Below are positions 1-7,516 of a stretch of DNA of 64,000 bases, one piece after another. This DNA is from Shewanella dokdonensis. Lineage in GTDB: Bacteria > Pseudomonadota > Gammaproteobacteria > Enterobacterales > Shewanellaceae. Each line of letters starts with the position of its first letter. Within the stretch, counting starts at the first letter, position 1. The position numbers were made by a program, and so were the translations under genes. The notes beneath the pieces are model-generated. The model was given only the letters and a program-made list of their open reading frames with translations. It did not search any database and had not been told where the DNA came from. Location: the NCBI RefSeq assembly GCF_018394335.1, contig NZ_CP074572.1, positions 3,472,001 through 3,536,000 on the forward strand, written 5' to 3'.

Positions 1-16
1 TATTGGTTATAAAGCA

Positions 17-34
17 TTATGCAAAAATGCATAA
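17..34. promoter_or_regulatory. Inverted repeat upstream of the hydroxyacid oxidase operon
   Basis: TTATGCA and TGCATAA form a perfect 7-bp inverted repeat around AAAA. It lies about 130 bp before the first gene. A TTGACA-like -35 hexamer follows at 62-67, with only a weak -10 candidate near 85-90. It could be a regulator site, but I do not recognise the motif. Confidence 0.3.
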
Positions 35-167
35 AGTAGTGTGCCCATATCAAAATTTTGTTTGACAATGGATCTATGGCCGGATTTTGCACTTTGTTAC
101 TGCTATGGAAAACTCTCGCAGAGGTAGATTGGCTGACGTGAGCTAATAAGCAACCATAGGAGCCAAT

Positions 168-1425
168 ATGAATAACAAAGAGCTGAATGCCGACCGTCGT
201 GAGTTTCTAACTAAGGGGCGGTACTCGCTGCCGCCGCTGGCACATTTGCCATTTCTGCCACATCTTCGGCCCATGCTGCTGAGGGGATTGCTGTTGCCGC
301 TGCGGCTACCGCTGAGGCCCCCAAGGCCGTCGCCGGTTATGTAAAAGAACCGAAAAATCTCAAAGATGTGTTAAGCAATGCCCGCAAGATTATGGATACC
401 TGCGCCGCTTGTGATATCGCGGGCGCTGGCCGTTGTAATGGTAAAGGACCTTGCGGTGAAACCGTGCCAGGTATGGGCGGCAAACGTCAGAGCTTTGTAC
501 GCAATATCGAAGCCTTTGAAGGTATGAGCCTGAACATGCGCACAGTGCATACCATCTCCCACCCCAAAACCGAAATTGAACTGCTTGGTGTCAAACTGGC
601 GATGCCAATTCTGACGGGTATTACCGGTGGTCTGACATACAACATGGGCGCGGCCAATAAACTGGCTTTCGACGGTGAAGTGATGACCGAAGAAAAATAC
701 GCTCGCGGTATTATTGAAGGTGCGGCGAACGCTGGCTGTCTCGGCTGGGCTGCGGACGGTATTGGGGATCCACTCGAAACCTACAAACGCCGAATGGCGG
801 TTGTCAAAGAGTTCAAAGGTCGTGCGGTAGCACAAATCAAGCCTCGGACTCAGAAGGAAATTTTTGAGCGGCTGGATATTGTGCAGGAAGCTGGCGCGCC
901 TTTCTTTGCTATCGATGTGGACTCTGCTGGCCGTGCTGCTCGGGCATTACCCGGTAAAACTGTTGAACCTAAAGATCTGAAAAAGCTTAAAGAAATCGTT
1001 AATTACGCCAAAATCCCGTTTATCTCTAAAGGGATCATGACGGTTGATGAAGCGTTAATGTGCGCCGAAGCCGGTTGTGGGGCCATTATTGTTTCCAATC
1101 ACGGCGGGCGGGTACTGAGTTCTACTCCGGCCACTATGCATGTGTTGCCAGCCATTGTGAAAGCTGTACGCGACCGTGGTTACAAGATGCCAATCTTGGT
1201 AGATGGCGGGGTACGTGACGGCGGCGATGTACTTAAAGCGCTAGCTTGTGGCGCACAGGGGTACTGGTAGGGCGTCCTATGTTACGCGCCAGTCTTGGTG
1301 GCGGCGTAAAAGGGGTTGAAATGTTGTTCAACCGTTTCCACACCGAACTGGTATCCAGCATGGTGCTGACAGGCGTGGCTGATGTAAATAATGTCGATCC
1401 CGCCATCCTGACGCAGGAGGTGTAA
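168..1425 (+). CDS. Tat-exported FMN-dependent alpha-hydroxyacid oxidase/dehydrogenase family protein, two frame breaks
   Basis: ATG 168 follows the ribosome site AGGAG (158-162). The N-terminus is a twin-arginine signal: DRREFL at residues 9-14, then an alanine-rich hydrophobic stretch ending SAHA. The mature part matches the LldD-like flavin TIM-barrel family. SNHGGR, with the expected catalytic His near residue 312, and DGGVRDGGDVLKALACGAQG (FMN phosphate region) are visible. A motif C-x2-C-x7-C-x5-C sits just after the signal, before a PGMGG segment, as in the anaerobe-type branch of this family. The frame breaks at G-runs 215-218 and 1258-1261. Adding one G to each gives an uninterrupted protein of about 419 residues. 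Its stop overlaps the next gene's start (TAATG). The physiological substrate is unknown, with lactate or another 2-hydroxyacid likely. An oxidised quinone or the neighbouring cytochrome could accept the electrons. Confidence 0.75.
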
Positions 1426-1748
1426 TGAAACTTACCACAGCATATACAGGTCTGTTGGCCGCTGTGGTTGCCTCTGTGCTGCTGTTGCCGCAAGCGCTGG
1501 CAACTCCGGCCGGACAGGATCGGCAATACGGTGGTGGAGGTAAGGGCGCCGTGGTGTTTTCATATGAAACACACGCACGGGAAGGCTTTTACACCTGCAA
1601 CGACTGTCACAGTACCAAAGATGGCGAGGCATTATTTGAGCCTATCCGCTACAGCTTTACCCTGAAAGATCACAGCAGTGGCAAATACTGCTGGGCTTGC
1701 CATGACGGGAAAACCGCTGAACGCGACTGCAAAACCTGCCATTACTGA
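1425..1748 (+). CDS. Periplasmic triheme c7-type cytochrome
   Basis: This 107-residue protein has an N-terminal signal peptide (residues 1-26, ending QALA) and three haem-attachment motifs: CNDCH at 58-62, CWACH at 89-93 and CKTCH at 102-106. His50 and His83 are candidate distal ligands. Size, haem count and spacing fit the cytochrome c7/c3-like family of periplasmic electron carriers common in Shewanella and Geobacter. The start codon overlaps the stop of the upstream flavoprotein, so the two are translationally coupled. The cytochrome is therefore a plausible electron acceptor for that exported flavoenzyme, which is inference. It is intact and has no frame break. Confidence 0.88.
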   Translation: MKLTTAYTGLLAAVVASVLLLPQALATPAGQDRQYGGGGKGAVVFSYETHAREGFYTCNDCHSTKDGEALFEPIRYSFTLKDHSSGKYCWACHDGKTAERDCKTCHY

Positions 1749-1781
1749 GATTGTACTATCAGCGACCTTTAATGACTTTCC

Positions 1782-1804
1782 GGGCACAGCCTTAAGCTGT
1801 GCCC
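1782..1804 (+). other. Intercistronic RNA hairpin
   Basis: GGGCACAGC and GCTGTGCCC pair perfectly around a 5-base loop. No T-run follows, so it is more likely an mRNA-processing or stabilising hairpin than an intrinsic terminator. It sits between the cytochrome and the DUF1080 gene. Confidence 0.5.
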
Positions 1805-1818
1805 ATTGGGAGTAGCTA

Positions 1819-2406
1819 ATGAAACTGCAAATAAGTTTATTTATGTTAGGTTTGGGATTAATGGCCGGAGCAAATGCACTTGAGCCCGGCCATCTTTTTA
1901 AGATGTCTCCAGATTCTGGCATGACAGATCTGAAATTTGTTGATGTAACGCCAGGTTCTTCCTGGACAGAGAAAGACGGTGTACTGATCAGCAGTGGTAA
2001 AGGCGAAAGTTATCTGATCACGCAAAAGGCTTACGGTGATTTTGTGCTGGACTTGGACTTCAAACCCAGTGATGACATTAACGCCGGGGTGTACATGCGC
2101 TGTCAGGATGAACAGCGGATCAAGGCTGATAGTTGCTACGAGGCCAACATTTGGGACAAAAGTAAGAATGCCCAATTTCGCACCGGTGCCATTGTACAAC
2201 GTCAGCCCGTCACGGCTATTCAAGACACGGTAGGGAAGTGGAACCACTATCAACTGACGCTGCAAGGCGACACCATTGAGGTAAAACTCAATGGGAATGT
2301 GACCGCGATCCTGAAAGACAAACAATTGAGCCAAGGCTTTATTGGCTTTCAACACAAAGGCAGTGGTACTATAGAAATCAAGGACGTGCGGCTAAAAACA
2401 CGCTAA
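1819..2406 (+). CDS. Secreted DUF1080 (3-keto-disaccharide hydrolase-like) protein
   Basis: The 195-residue protein has a signal peptide of about 20 residues (cleavage near GANA-LEPG) and one jelly-roll domain of the DUF1080 / LamG-like family. Family hallmarks visible are FVLDLDFK, INAGVYMRCQ and the closing QGFIGFQHKGSGTIEIKDVRLK. DUF1080 proteins are associated with hydrolysis of 3-keto-glycosides or with sugar binding, but substrate cannot be read here. It lies 70 bp after the cytochrome and before a clear terminator, so it may be the last gene of the same transcript. The protein is exported and probably periplasmic. Confidence 0.8.
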   Translation: MKLQISLFMLGLGLMAGANALEPGHLFKMSPDSGMTDLKFVDVTPGSSWTEKDGVLISSGKGESYLITQKAYGDFVLDLDFKPSDDINAGVYMRCQDEQRIKADSCYEANIWDKSKNAQFRTGAIVQRQPVTAIQDTVGKWNHYQLTLQGDTIEVKLNGNVTAILKDKQLSQGFIGFQHKGSGTIEIKDVRLKTR

Positions 2407-2498
2407 AGTCGCGTTTAAATCCTACAGATCACCGTCGGGAAATGGAGGTGGTAGCTCAGGCACTTGTGGCCTAGGTCGCTGCTTTCCTGGCTGTGAGA

Positions 2499-2536
2499 CT
2501 GCCGGTATCCGGTGCTCGGGTATCGGCAGTTTTTTA
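2499..2536 (+). terminator. Rho-independent terminator after the DUF1080 gene
   Basis: The arms CTGCCGGTATCC and GGGTATCGGCAG (12 bp, two G-U pairs) enclose a 7-base loop and are followed by TTTTTT. It ends the transcript that includes the DUF1080 gene. Confidence 0.85.
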
Positions 2537-2751
2537 TTTATCTTCCCACTGGCAGTCCTTGCACGCCTCCTAGTTAACGCCCTAAGCTGGACAGCCGTCA
2601 GTGCATTTTCAATAATGTGCTTCTTGCTGCATTCACTAACAGTTGCAGCACTGTTGGCGATTTATGCTGACACTCCATAACAATAACGTGCTGTCATTCA
2701 TGACAGTTATCGGTAGCAGTGGTTACCGACAGGTATTAAAGGAAGTTATCC
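2537..2751. other. Intergenic promoter region of the M49-like peptidase
   Basis: With the terminator just before it, this completes a 345-bp gap (2407-2751) without a convincing gene. It holds the palindrome at 2691-2706 and a shorter repeat CGGTA/TACCG at 2711-2728. Nothing else is recognisable. Confidence 0.5.
2691..2706. promoter_or_regulatory. Palindromic operator candidate CTGTCATTCATGACAG
   Basis: This is a perfect palindrome with 7-bp arms and a 2-bp spacer, 45 bp before the peptidase start. The half-site resembles one PhoB half-repeat, but Pho boxes are direct repeats, so the regulator is unknown. Confidence 0.4.
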
Positions 2752-4407
2752 ATGAAGAAGTCCCTGATCGCGTTGGCGCTCGGTGGTTTACTGGCATTCC
2801 CAGCGCTTACTGCCATAGCCGCAGAGCAGCCACAAACGTATAACCTGCAACAACAGCGAGACAAAATCGTACCGGTAAAAATGACGGCTAACACTGCGTT
2901 TCTCAGTGATGAGCAAAAGCAGGTGGTCAACAAGCTGATCCAAGCCGCTAAACTGATGAGCGAGATTTATCTGCGACAGGTAAATGAGCATAACCCGCAG
3001 ATCCGCGAACAGATTGCTTCCAGTAATCTCAAAGATAAAGCCTTAGTGCTGAACATGTTTGATGAGCATTTTGGCCCCTGGGATAGCTTAGCCGCGGGTC
3101 ATCCATTTTTTGGCAACAAAACCAATGCGTTGGGTTCCGGGTTTTATCCAGAAGATCTCACTAAAGCGGAATTTAACGCTTGGATCGCTAAACATCCCGA
3201 AGATAAAGCGTCCTTTACCAGCCTTTATACGGTCATTCGGCGTCAGGGCGACAAACTGGTTGCCATTCCATATTCCGAATACTACCGACAGTGGCTAGAG
3301 CCCGCCGCCAAGCTACTAGAAGATGCGGCACTTATCACCCATAACCCTAGCCTTAAAAAATTCCTGGTATTACGGGCACATGCTTTCCGTACCGACAACT
3401 ACTTTGCGTCTGAAATCGCCTGGATGGAGCTGAAAGATACGCCGATTGAAGTAGCCATTGGCCCTTATGAAACCTATACCGATGGTCTGTTCGGTTATAA
3501 GACGGCTTTTGAAGCCTTTGTCACTATTAAGGACCCAGAAGCCTCTGCCAAGCTAGACCACTTCAAGAAATATCTGCGCGATATGGAAGCCAATTTACCT
3601 GTGCCAGATAGCTACAAGAATTTCAAACGGGGTTTTGCCTCACCGATTGCCGTTGCTGACCAGATCCAGGGCGGTGGCGATAACGTGCCCGGTGTGCAGA
3701 CCATTGCGTTTAATCTGCCAAACGATGAGCAAGTCCGTGAAGCCAAAGGTGCAAAGAAAGTCCTGCTGAACAACGTGATGGCGGCCAAGTTTGAACGCAT
3801 CATGAAGCCGATGGCGGCGCATATTCTGGTGCCGGAACAAGCGCAACTGCTGGCTCAAAAATACTTTGGTTATGAGACACTGTTCCATGAAATGTCCCAC
3901 TCTTTAGGCCCAGGTTCCATTATCAAAAATGGCAAACCGACCACGGTTGCCGCAGAGCTGCAGGAACTGTATTCCGGCATTGAAGAGGGCAAAGCTGACG
4001 TGATGGGTGCCTATAACATTCTGTTCCTGATGCAAAAAGGTGAGTTACCCGTAGCGGAAAAGCACAACCTGTTAGCCACTTATGCCGCAGGCTTGTTCCG
4101 CTCGATGCGCTTCGGCGTACATGAAGCCCACGGTATCGGCGCGGCGTTCCAGTACAGCTACTATGTGGATAAAGGGGCTTTGACCCGTCAGGCTGATGGT
4201 CTGTACAAGATTGATTTCGCCAAACTGGAACAGGCGATTACCAGCCTGGTGCACGATGTGGTTGTGGTACAAGGTGACGGTGATTACAACGCGGCCAAAG
4301 CTTTCCTGGCAAAATATGGTCATATTGATGACGGCGTGCGTGCCGTCAACGCCAGCTTAGGTGATGTGCCCGTTGATATTCAGCCCATTTATCCGGCCAA
4401 GATTTGA
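2752..4407 (+). CDS. Secreted zinc peptidase of the dipeptidyl-peptidase III (M49) type
   Basis: The ATG follows AAGGAAG. The 551-residue protein starts with a signal peptide (about 24 residues, cleavage after AIA). The zinc site is visible as HEMSH at residues 379-383 with EEGKAD at 411-416 supplying the third ligand. This HExxH arrangement matches the M49-like branch found also in plant Nudix-M49 fusions, not the classical six-residue HELLGH of cytosolic DPP III. The long N-terminal part fits that branch too. The signal peptide implies periplasmic or surface action on oligopeptides. It forms a single-gene unit with its own promoter region and terminator. Exact specificity cannot be read from sequence. 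Confidence 0.75.
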   Translation: MKKSLIALALGGLLAFPALTAIAAEQPQTYNLQQQRDKIVPVKMTANTAFLSDEQKQVVNKLIQAAKLMSEIYLRQVNEHNPQIREQIASSNLKDKALVLNMFDEHFGPWDSLAAGHPFFGNKTNALGSGFYPEDLTKAEFNAWIAKHPEDKASFTSLYTVIRRQGDKLVAIPYSEYYRQWLEPAAKLLEDAALITHNPSLKKFLVLRAHAFRTDNYFASEIAWMELKDTPIEVAIGPYETYTDGLFGYKTAFEAFVTIKDPEASAKLDHFKKYLRDMEANLPVPDSYKNFKRGFASPIAVADQIQGGGDNVPGVQTIAFNLPNDEQVREAKGAKKVLLNNVMAAKFERIMKPMAAHILVPEQAQLLAQKYFGYETLFHEMSHSLGPGSIIKNGKPTTVAAELQELYSGIEEGKADVMGAYNILFLMQKGELPVAEKHNLLATYAAGLFRSMRFGVHEAHGIGAAFQYSYYVDKGALTRQADGLYKIDFAKLEQAITSLVHDVVVVQGDGDYNAAKAFLAKYGHIDDGVRAVNASLGDVPVDIQPIYPAKI

Positions 4408-4432
4408 GTGATTGATTGACCTAACTACCGAC

Positions 4433-4462
4433 AATCCGGGTGTTGAATGCACCCGGATTTTT
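4433..4462 (+). terminator. Rho-independent terminator after the M49-like peptidase
   Basis: AATCCGGGTG and CACCCGGATT form a perfect 10-bp stem with a 7-base loop, followed by a T-run. Confidence 0.9.
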
Positions 4463-4526
4463 AATGGTATAAACGGATAACGGCTGTTAACGACTAAGCT
4501 ACTGCTAATAAATGAGAGGTAATCCA

Positions 4527-5462
4527 TTGAACAAGATGCTATTCGCTGCCGCCTTGCTATTGGCAGGCATTAATTGTGCTGACGCAGTGGAACTTGGCTT
4601 TAGTGGCATGACGCAGATGGATGCTAACACTTATCTGGTGGTGCAGGATAAGAAAGTGTATGAACCAGGCAGTCGCTTGGGCGTGCTACAGGTAAAAGCT
4701 GATGGTGCCTTAGACTATGTGCCGCTGACGGTTTCAGATTGGAAAGATCAAGATGGACAATCGAGTGATCTGGAGTCGGTCTGTCGTTTACCGGGATCGG
4801 CTAACGAATATCTGTTGGCAGAGTCTGGTTACTGGGATGGCAAGTTTGGCCGGATATTTCAGGTGACGCTGACAGCCGATACGGCGGTCGTACAACAGGT
4901 CTATCATGTGCCCAAAATTGTGGCAGGTGGAAAAGGCATTCATGGTGACAATTTTGAGGGTATGGTCTGTATTGCACAAGGTGATGCGGTATTGGTGGTA
5001 TTAGGTGAACGTGGCGGCAGTAAACGCTATAAGCAGGGGTATTTGCGGCTAGGTGTTCTGGATAAAACTGCGAAGACATTATCATGGCAGCAATATGCCG
5101 CACAGCCGCTTGAAATCAAGGCGCCAGGGCGATGGTTGCATGCCGATAAAAAACGTACTATTTCAGATCTATATCTGGATAAACAAGGTGTGATTTGGGC
5201 CGTGGCAACGGAAGATGGCGGGGACCAAGGGCCTTTTAGATCGGTTATTTACCAGGCCGCAACGGTTTCAGGGCAAGCCGAACAGTTAAAAGTCACAGCA
5301 GTGAGCCACCCTAAAGTGCAGTGGCAGGTTGATGGTTTTAAGGTTGAATCTTTGGCCGCACCAGCCGCTAATGTTGCCGGTAGCTATTTGAGCATTGGCA
5401 CCGAGGATGAAAATTATGGTGGCATCTGGCGGCCACTATTTGCACCATTAAAAAAACACTAA
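4527..5462 (+). CDS. Secreted protein of unknown function, possible beta-propeller
   Basis: I chose the TTG at 4527 because AGAGGT lies at the right distance before it. It gives a clean signal peptide (NKMLFAAALLLAGINCADA). An in-frame ATG at 4512 would add five residues and has no ribosome site. The mature part has about 290 residues and is rich in beta-strand patterns. Repeated segments such as ESVCRLPGSANEYLLAESG, NFEGMVCI and ISDLYLDKQGVIWAVATEDG look like propeller blades with acidic clusters. It resembles secreted 'esterase-like/phytase-like' propellers only loosely. I do not recognise a specific family and assign no function. It stands alone between the peptidase terminator and the ABC-F leader. 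Confidence 0.65.
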   Translation: MNKMLFAAALLLAGINCADAVELGFSGMTQMDANTYLVVQDKKVYEPGSRLGVLQVKADGALDYVPLTVSDWKDQDGQSSDLESVCRLPGSANEYLLAESGYWDGKFGRIFQVTLTADTAVVQQVYHVPKIVAGGKGIHGDNFEGMVCIAQGDAVLVVLGERGGSKRYKQGYLRLGVLDKTAKTLSWQQYAAQPLEIKAPGRWLHADKKRTISDLYLDKQGVIWAVATEDGGDQGPFRSVIYQAATVSGQAEQLKVTAVSHPKVQWQVDGFKVESLAAPAANVAGSYLSIGTEDENYGGIWRPLFAPLKKH

Positions 5463-5865
5463 AGACCGTTAGCTGTTATAAGGTTAATGCACTGATTGCG
5501 GGAAATGTTAATGCCCGTGCGGCCGTTTTGTCGTCACACTACTTTTAGTACTTAATGACTGCATCAGACCGGATTAACGGTCAACGCCTCTAGCTTAATG
5601 ACGGAAAGCGTCTTGACGAGCGTTTTCTCAATATATAACCTGTCGCCAGCATTTCTTTCGGAGTTTACGCCAACATGAACAACTAAACCTGTCGTCCATT
5701 GTCATTTCAATTTTTGGATTTACAGGGTTAGTAGGCGTAGCTCACTCGCTTGTTTCTTCGCCAGCAAGGTTATTGTGCTAAAGACTTGTATTACGTGCTG
5801 GCATTGTTTCATTTCTCAACGGTTTTTAGCTACGGCTGTTGCCCCTGTTTCACAGGAGGCAAACC
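5463..5865 (+). other. Long intergenic/leader region before the ABC-F gene
   Basis: These 403 bp hold no convincing gene. GCCAGCA (5760-5766) and TGCTGGC (5796-5802) could form a long-loop hairpin. A tiny reading frame ATG-AAC-AAC-TAA at 5675-5686 lies 11 bases after GGAG. Such leaders precede some antibiotic-responsive ABC-F genes, but control here is speculative. Confidence 0.35.
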
Positions 5866-7425
5866 ATGCCAATTTTACAGGCTTACAATATCTGTCACCA
5901 GTTTGATAACGGCGACATACTGTTCCAACAACTATCATGTGCAATGACTTTGCCGCGGGTTGGGTTGGTCGGTAATAACGGTGTTGGCAAATCGGTATTA
6001 GCCGCAATATTAAGCGGTCAGCAAATGCCCACAAGCGGTACGTTAAACCTGCCCAAATCGCTCGCCATATATCGCCAACAACCTGTGCAACTATTGTCAT
6101 CAGGGCTCTCTGTCGCGCAGTTTTTAGGTAAAGATCAGGTGTTAGCAGCGTTAGAACAGATTGCTGCCGGTGATTATGCCGAACAGACATTTGATGTGGT
6201 CGGGGAACAATGGGATCTGCTAGAGCGGCTCACAGAACAGCTGCGGGATTTAGGCTTGCCGCCTACGCCTGATTTTCCCTGCTCCCGGCTGAGTGGTGGA
6301 CAACTGGCAATATTACAGCTTTGGCAACTATTTGATAGTGAAGCCCAATTACTGATCCTTGATGAGCCATCCAATCACCTTGATGTTCATGCAAAACAGT
6401 GGTTGCTTGAATCAATGCGTGCTTTCAACGGGGCCATTTTGCTTATCAGCCACGATCGTGAGTTATTGCGTGAGATGCAGGAGATTTGGGAACTGTCTGA
6501 GCTTGGGTTACAGATTTTTGGTGGCAACTACGATATGTATGCCGCGCGGCAGCGTACTGAACGACAAGCGTTAGCGCGCCAGCTCGCTACCGTTGATAAG
6601 CAGAAGCAGCAGTTAGCCGCGCAAACGCAGCGCAGTCGTGAAAAAGCACAACAACGAGCCGCTCAGGGTAACAAAATTCGCAAGGAGGGCGGGCAGCCGA
6701 AAATTCTGCTGGATGGCAAGAAAGACAAAGCCTCGGCACGCACAGCAAATCAGCATAAAAATGTGCAATTGCGTCAAACACATCTGCAACAGAAAGCGCA
6801 GGCCTTAAAAGCGCGAGAAGTGCCGCTAAAACGACAAGCATTCTATCTGGCAGATAGCCAAAGCTGTTCTCGTAACGTTATTTCGATATGTAATGCCGTA
6901 TTGCCTTTCGGCAGCCAGCAGCCTTTAACTCTGCAAGTCGCTGCTGATGATAAAGTGCATCTAACGGGTAAAAATGGTTGTGGTAAATCAACACTGTTAA
7001 AAATTCTACAGGGGCAGTTATCGTTCAAAGTGGGGGAATTGCAGTTGAACACGCCGCTATATTACCTCGACCAACACTTTTCGGTTATTCAGCCAGAAAT
7101 GTCCATATTGGATAACCTTATGCAGTGTTGTCAGGGCATGCTAATAACGGATGCCAGAATCCTGTTGGCAGGCATTGGTTTGCGCCGTGACAGCGTGTTT
7201 TGCCCAGCAATCAGATTAAGCGGTGGAGAGTTGATGAAACTTGCAATGCTGATTGCCAGCCACCAAGCAGCGCAACCGTTTTTATTGCTTGATGAACCAG
7301 ACAACCATCTTGATCTAGAGGCTAAAATCCTGCTAGCACAAGCGTTATTTAACTATCGCGGCGGTTTTATACTCATTAGTCACGACACGGACTTTGCCCG
7401 CGCAGCGGGTGTCAGCGACAACTAG
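5866..7425 (+). CDS. ABC-F family ATPase (ribosome-associated, tandem ABC domains)
   Basis: The ATG at 5866 has a strong ribosome site (AGGAGG, 5854-5859). The 519-residue protein contains two ABC ATPase domains and no membrane segment. Walker A motifs are GNNGVGKS (36-43) and GKNGCGKS (368-375). Signatures are LSGGQ (about 142) and LSGGE (about 451). Walker B/D-loop motifs are DEPSNHLD and DEPDNHLD. The linker between the domains is rich in Gln, Lys and Arg, as expected for the ABC-F arm that reaches into the ribosomal E/P sites. ABC-F proteins act as translation factors or ribosome-protection (resistance) proteins. It does not look like canonical Uup, EttA, YheS or YbiT, and I cannot tell housekeeping from resistance. 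The 400-bp leader is a point in favour of inducible expression. Confidence 0.85.
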   Translation: MPILQAYNICHQFDNGDILFQQLSCAMTLPRVGLVGNNGVGKSVLAAILSGQQMPTSGTLNLPKSLAIYRQQPVQLLSSGLSVAQFLGKDQVLAALEQIAAGDYAEQTFDVVGEQWDLLERLTEQLRDLGLPPTPDFPCSRLSGGQLAILQLWQLFDSEAQLLILDEPSNHLDVHAKQWLLESMRAFNGAILLISHDRELLREMQEIWELSELGLQIFGGNYDMYAARQRTERQALARQLATVDKQKQQLAAQTQRSREKAQQRAAQGNKIRKEGGQPKILLDGKKDKASARTANQHKNVQLRQTHLQQKAQALKAREVPLKRQAFYLADSQSCSRNVISICNAVLPFGSQQPLTLQVAADDKVHLTGKNGCGKSTLLKILQGQLSFKVGELQLNTPLYYLDQHFSVIQPEMSILDNLMQCCQGMLITDARILLAGIGLRRDSVFCPAIRLSGGELMKLAMLIASHQAAQPFLLLDEPDNHLDLEAKILLAQALFNYRGGFILISHDTDFARAAGVSDN

Positions 7426-7482
7426 CTTTGTCAGCCTGAGGCTATGGTGTCACAAGGTGTTAGGAAGAATAAGTGCTCAGCG

Positions 7483-7506
7483 AAGAGGGCGGATATCAGC
7501 CCTCTT
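7483..7506. terminator. Weak hairpin between convergent ABC-F and ppx genes
   Basis: AAGAGGGC and GCCCTCTT form an 8-bp stem with an 8-base loop between convergent genes. There is no long T-run, so it may be a weak terminator for either strand. Confidence 0.4.
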
Positions 7507-7516
7507 GCCTCTGCGC

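Noticed and set aside
5750..5947. A 65-residue peptide overlapping the start of the ABC-F gene
   Set aside because: It has no ribosome site and runs into the ABC-F coding region in another frame. It could only matter as a leader peptide, for which there is no evidence.
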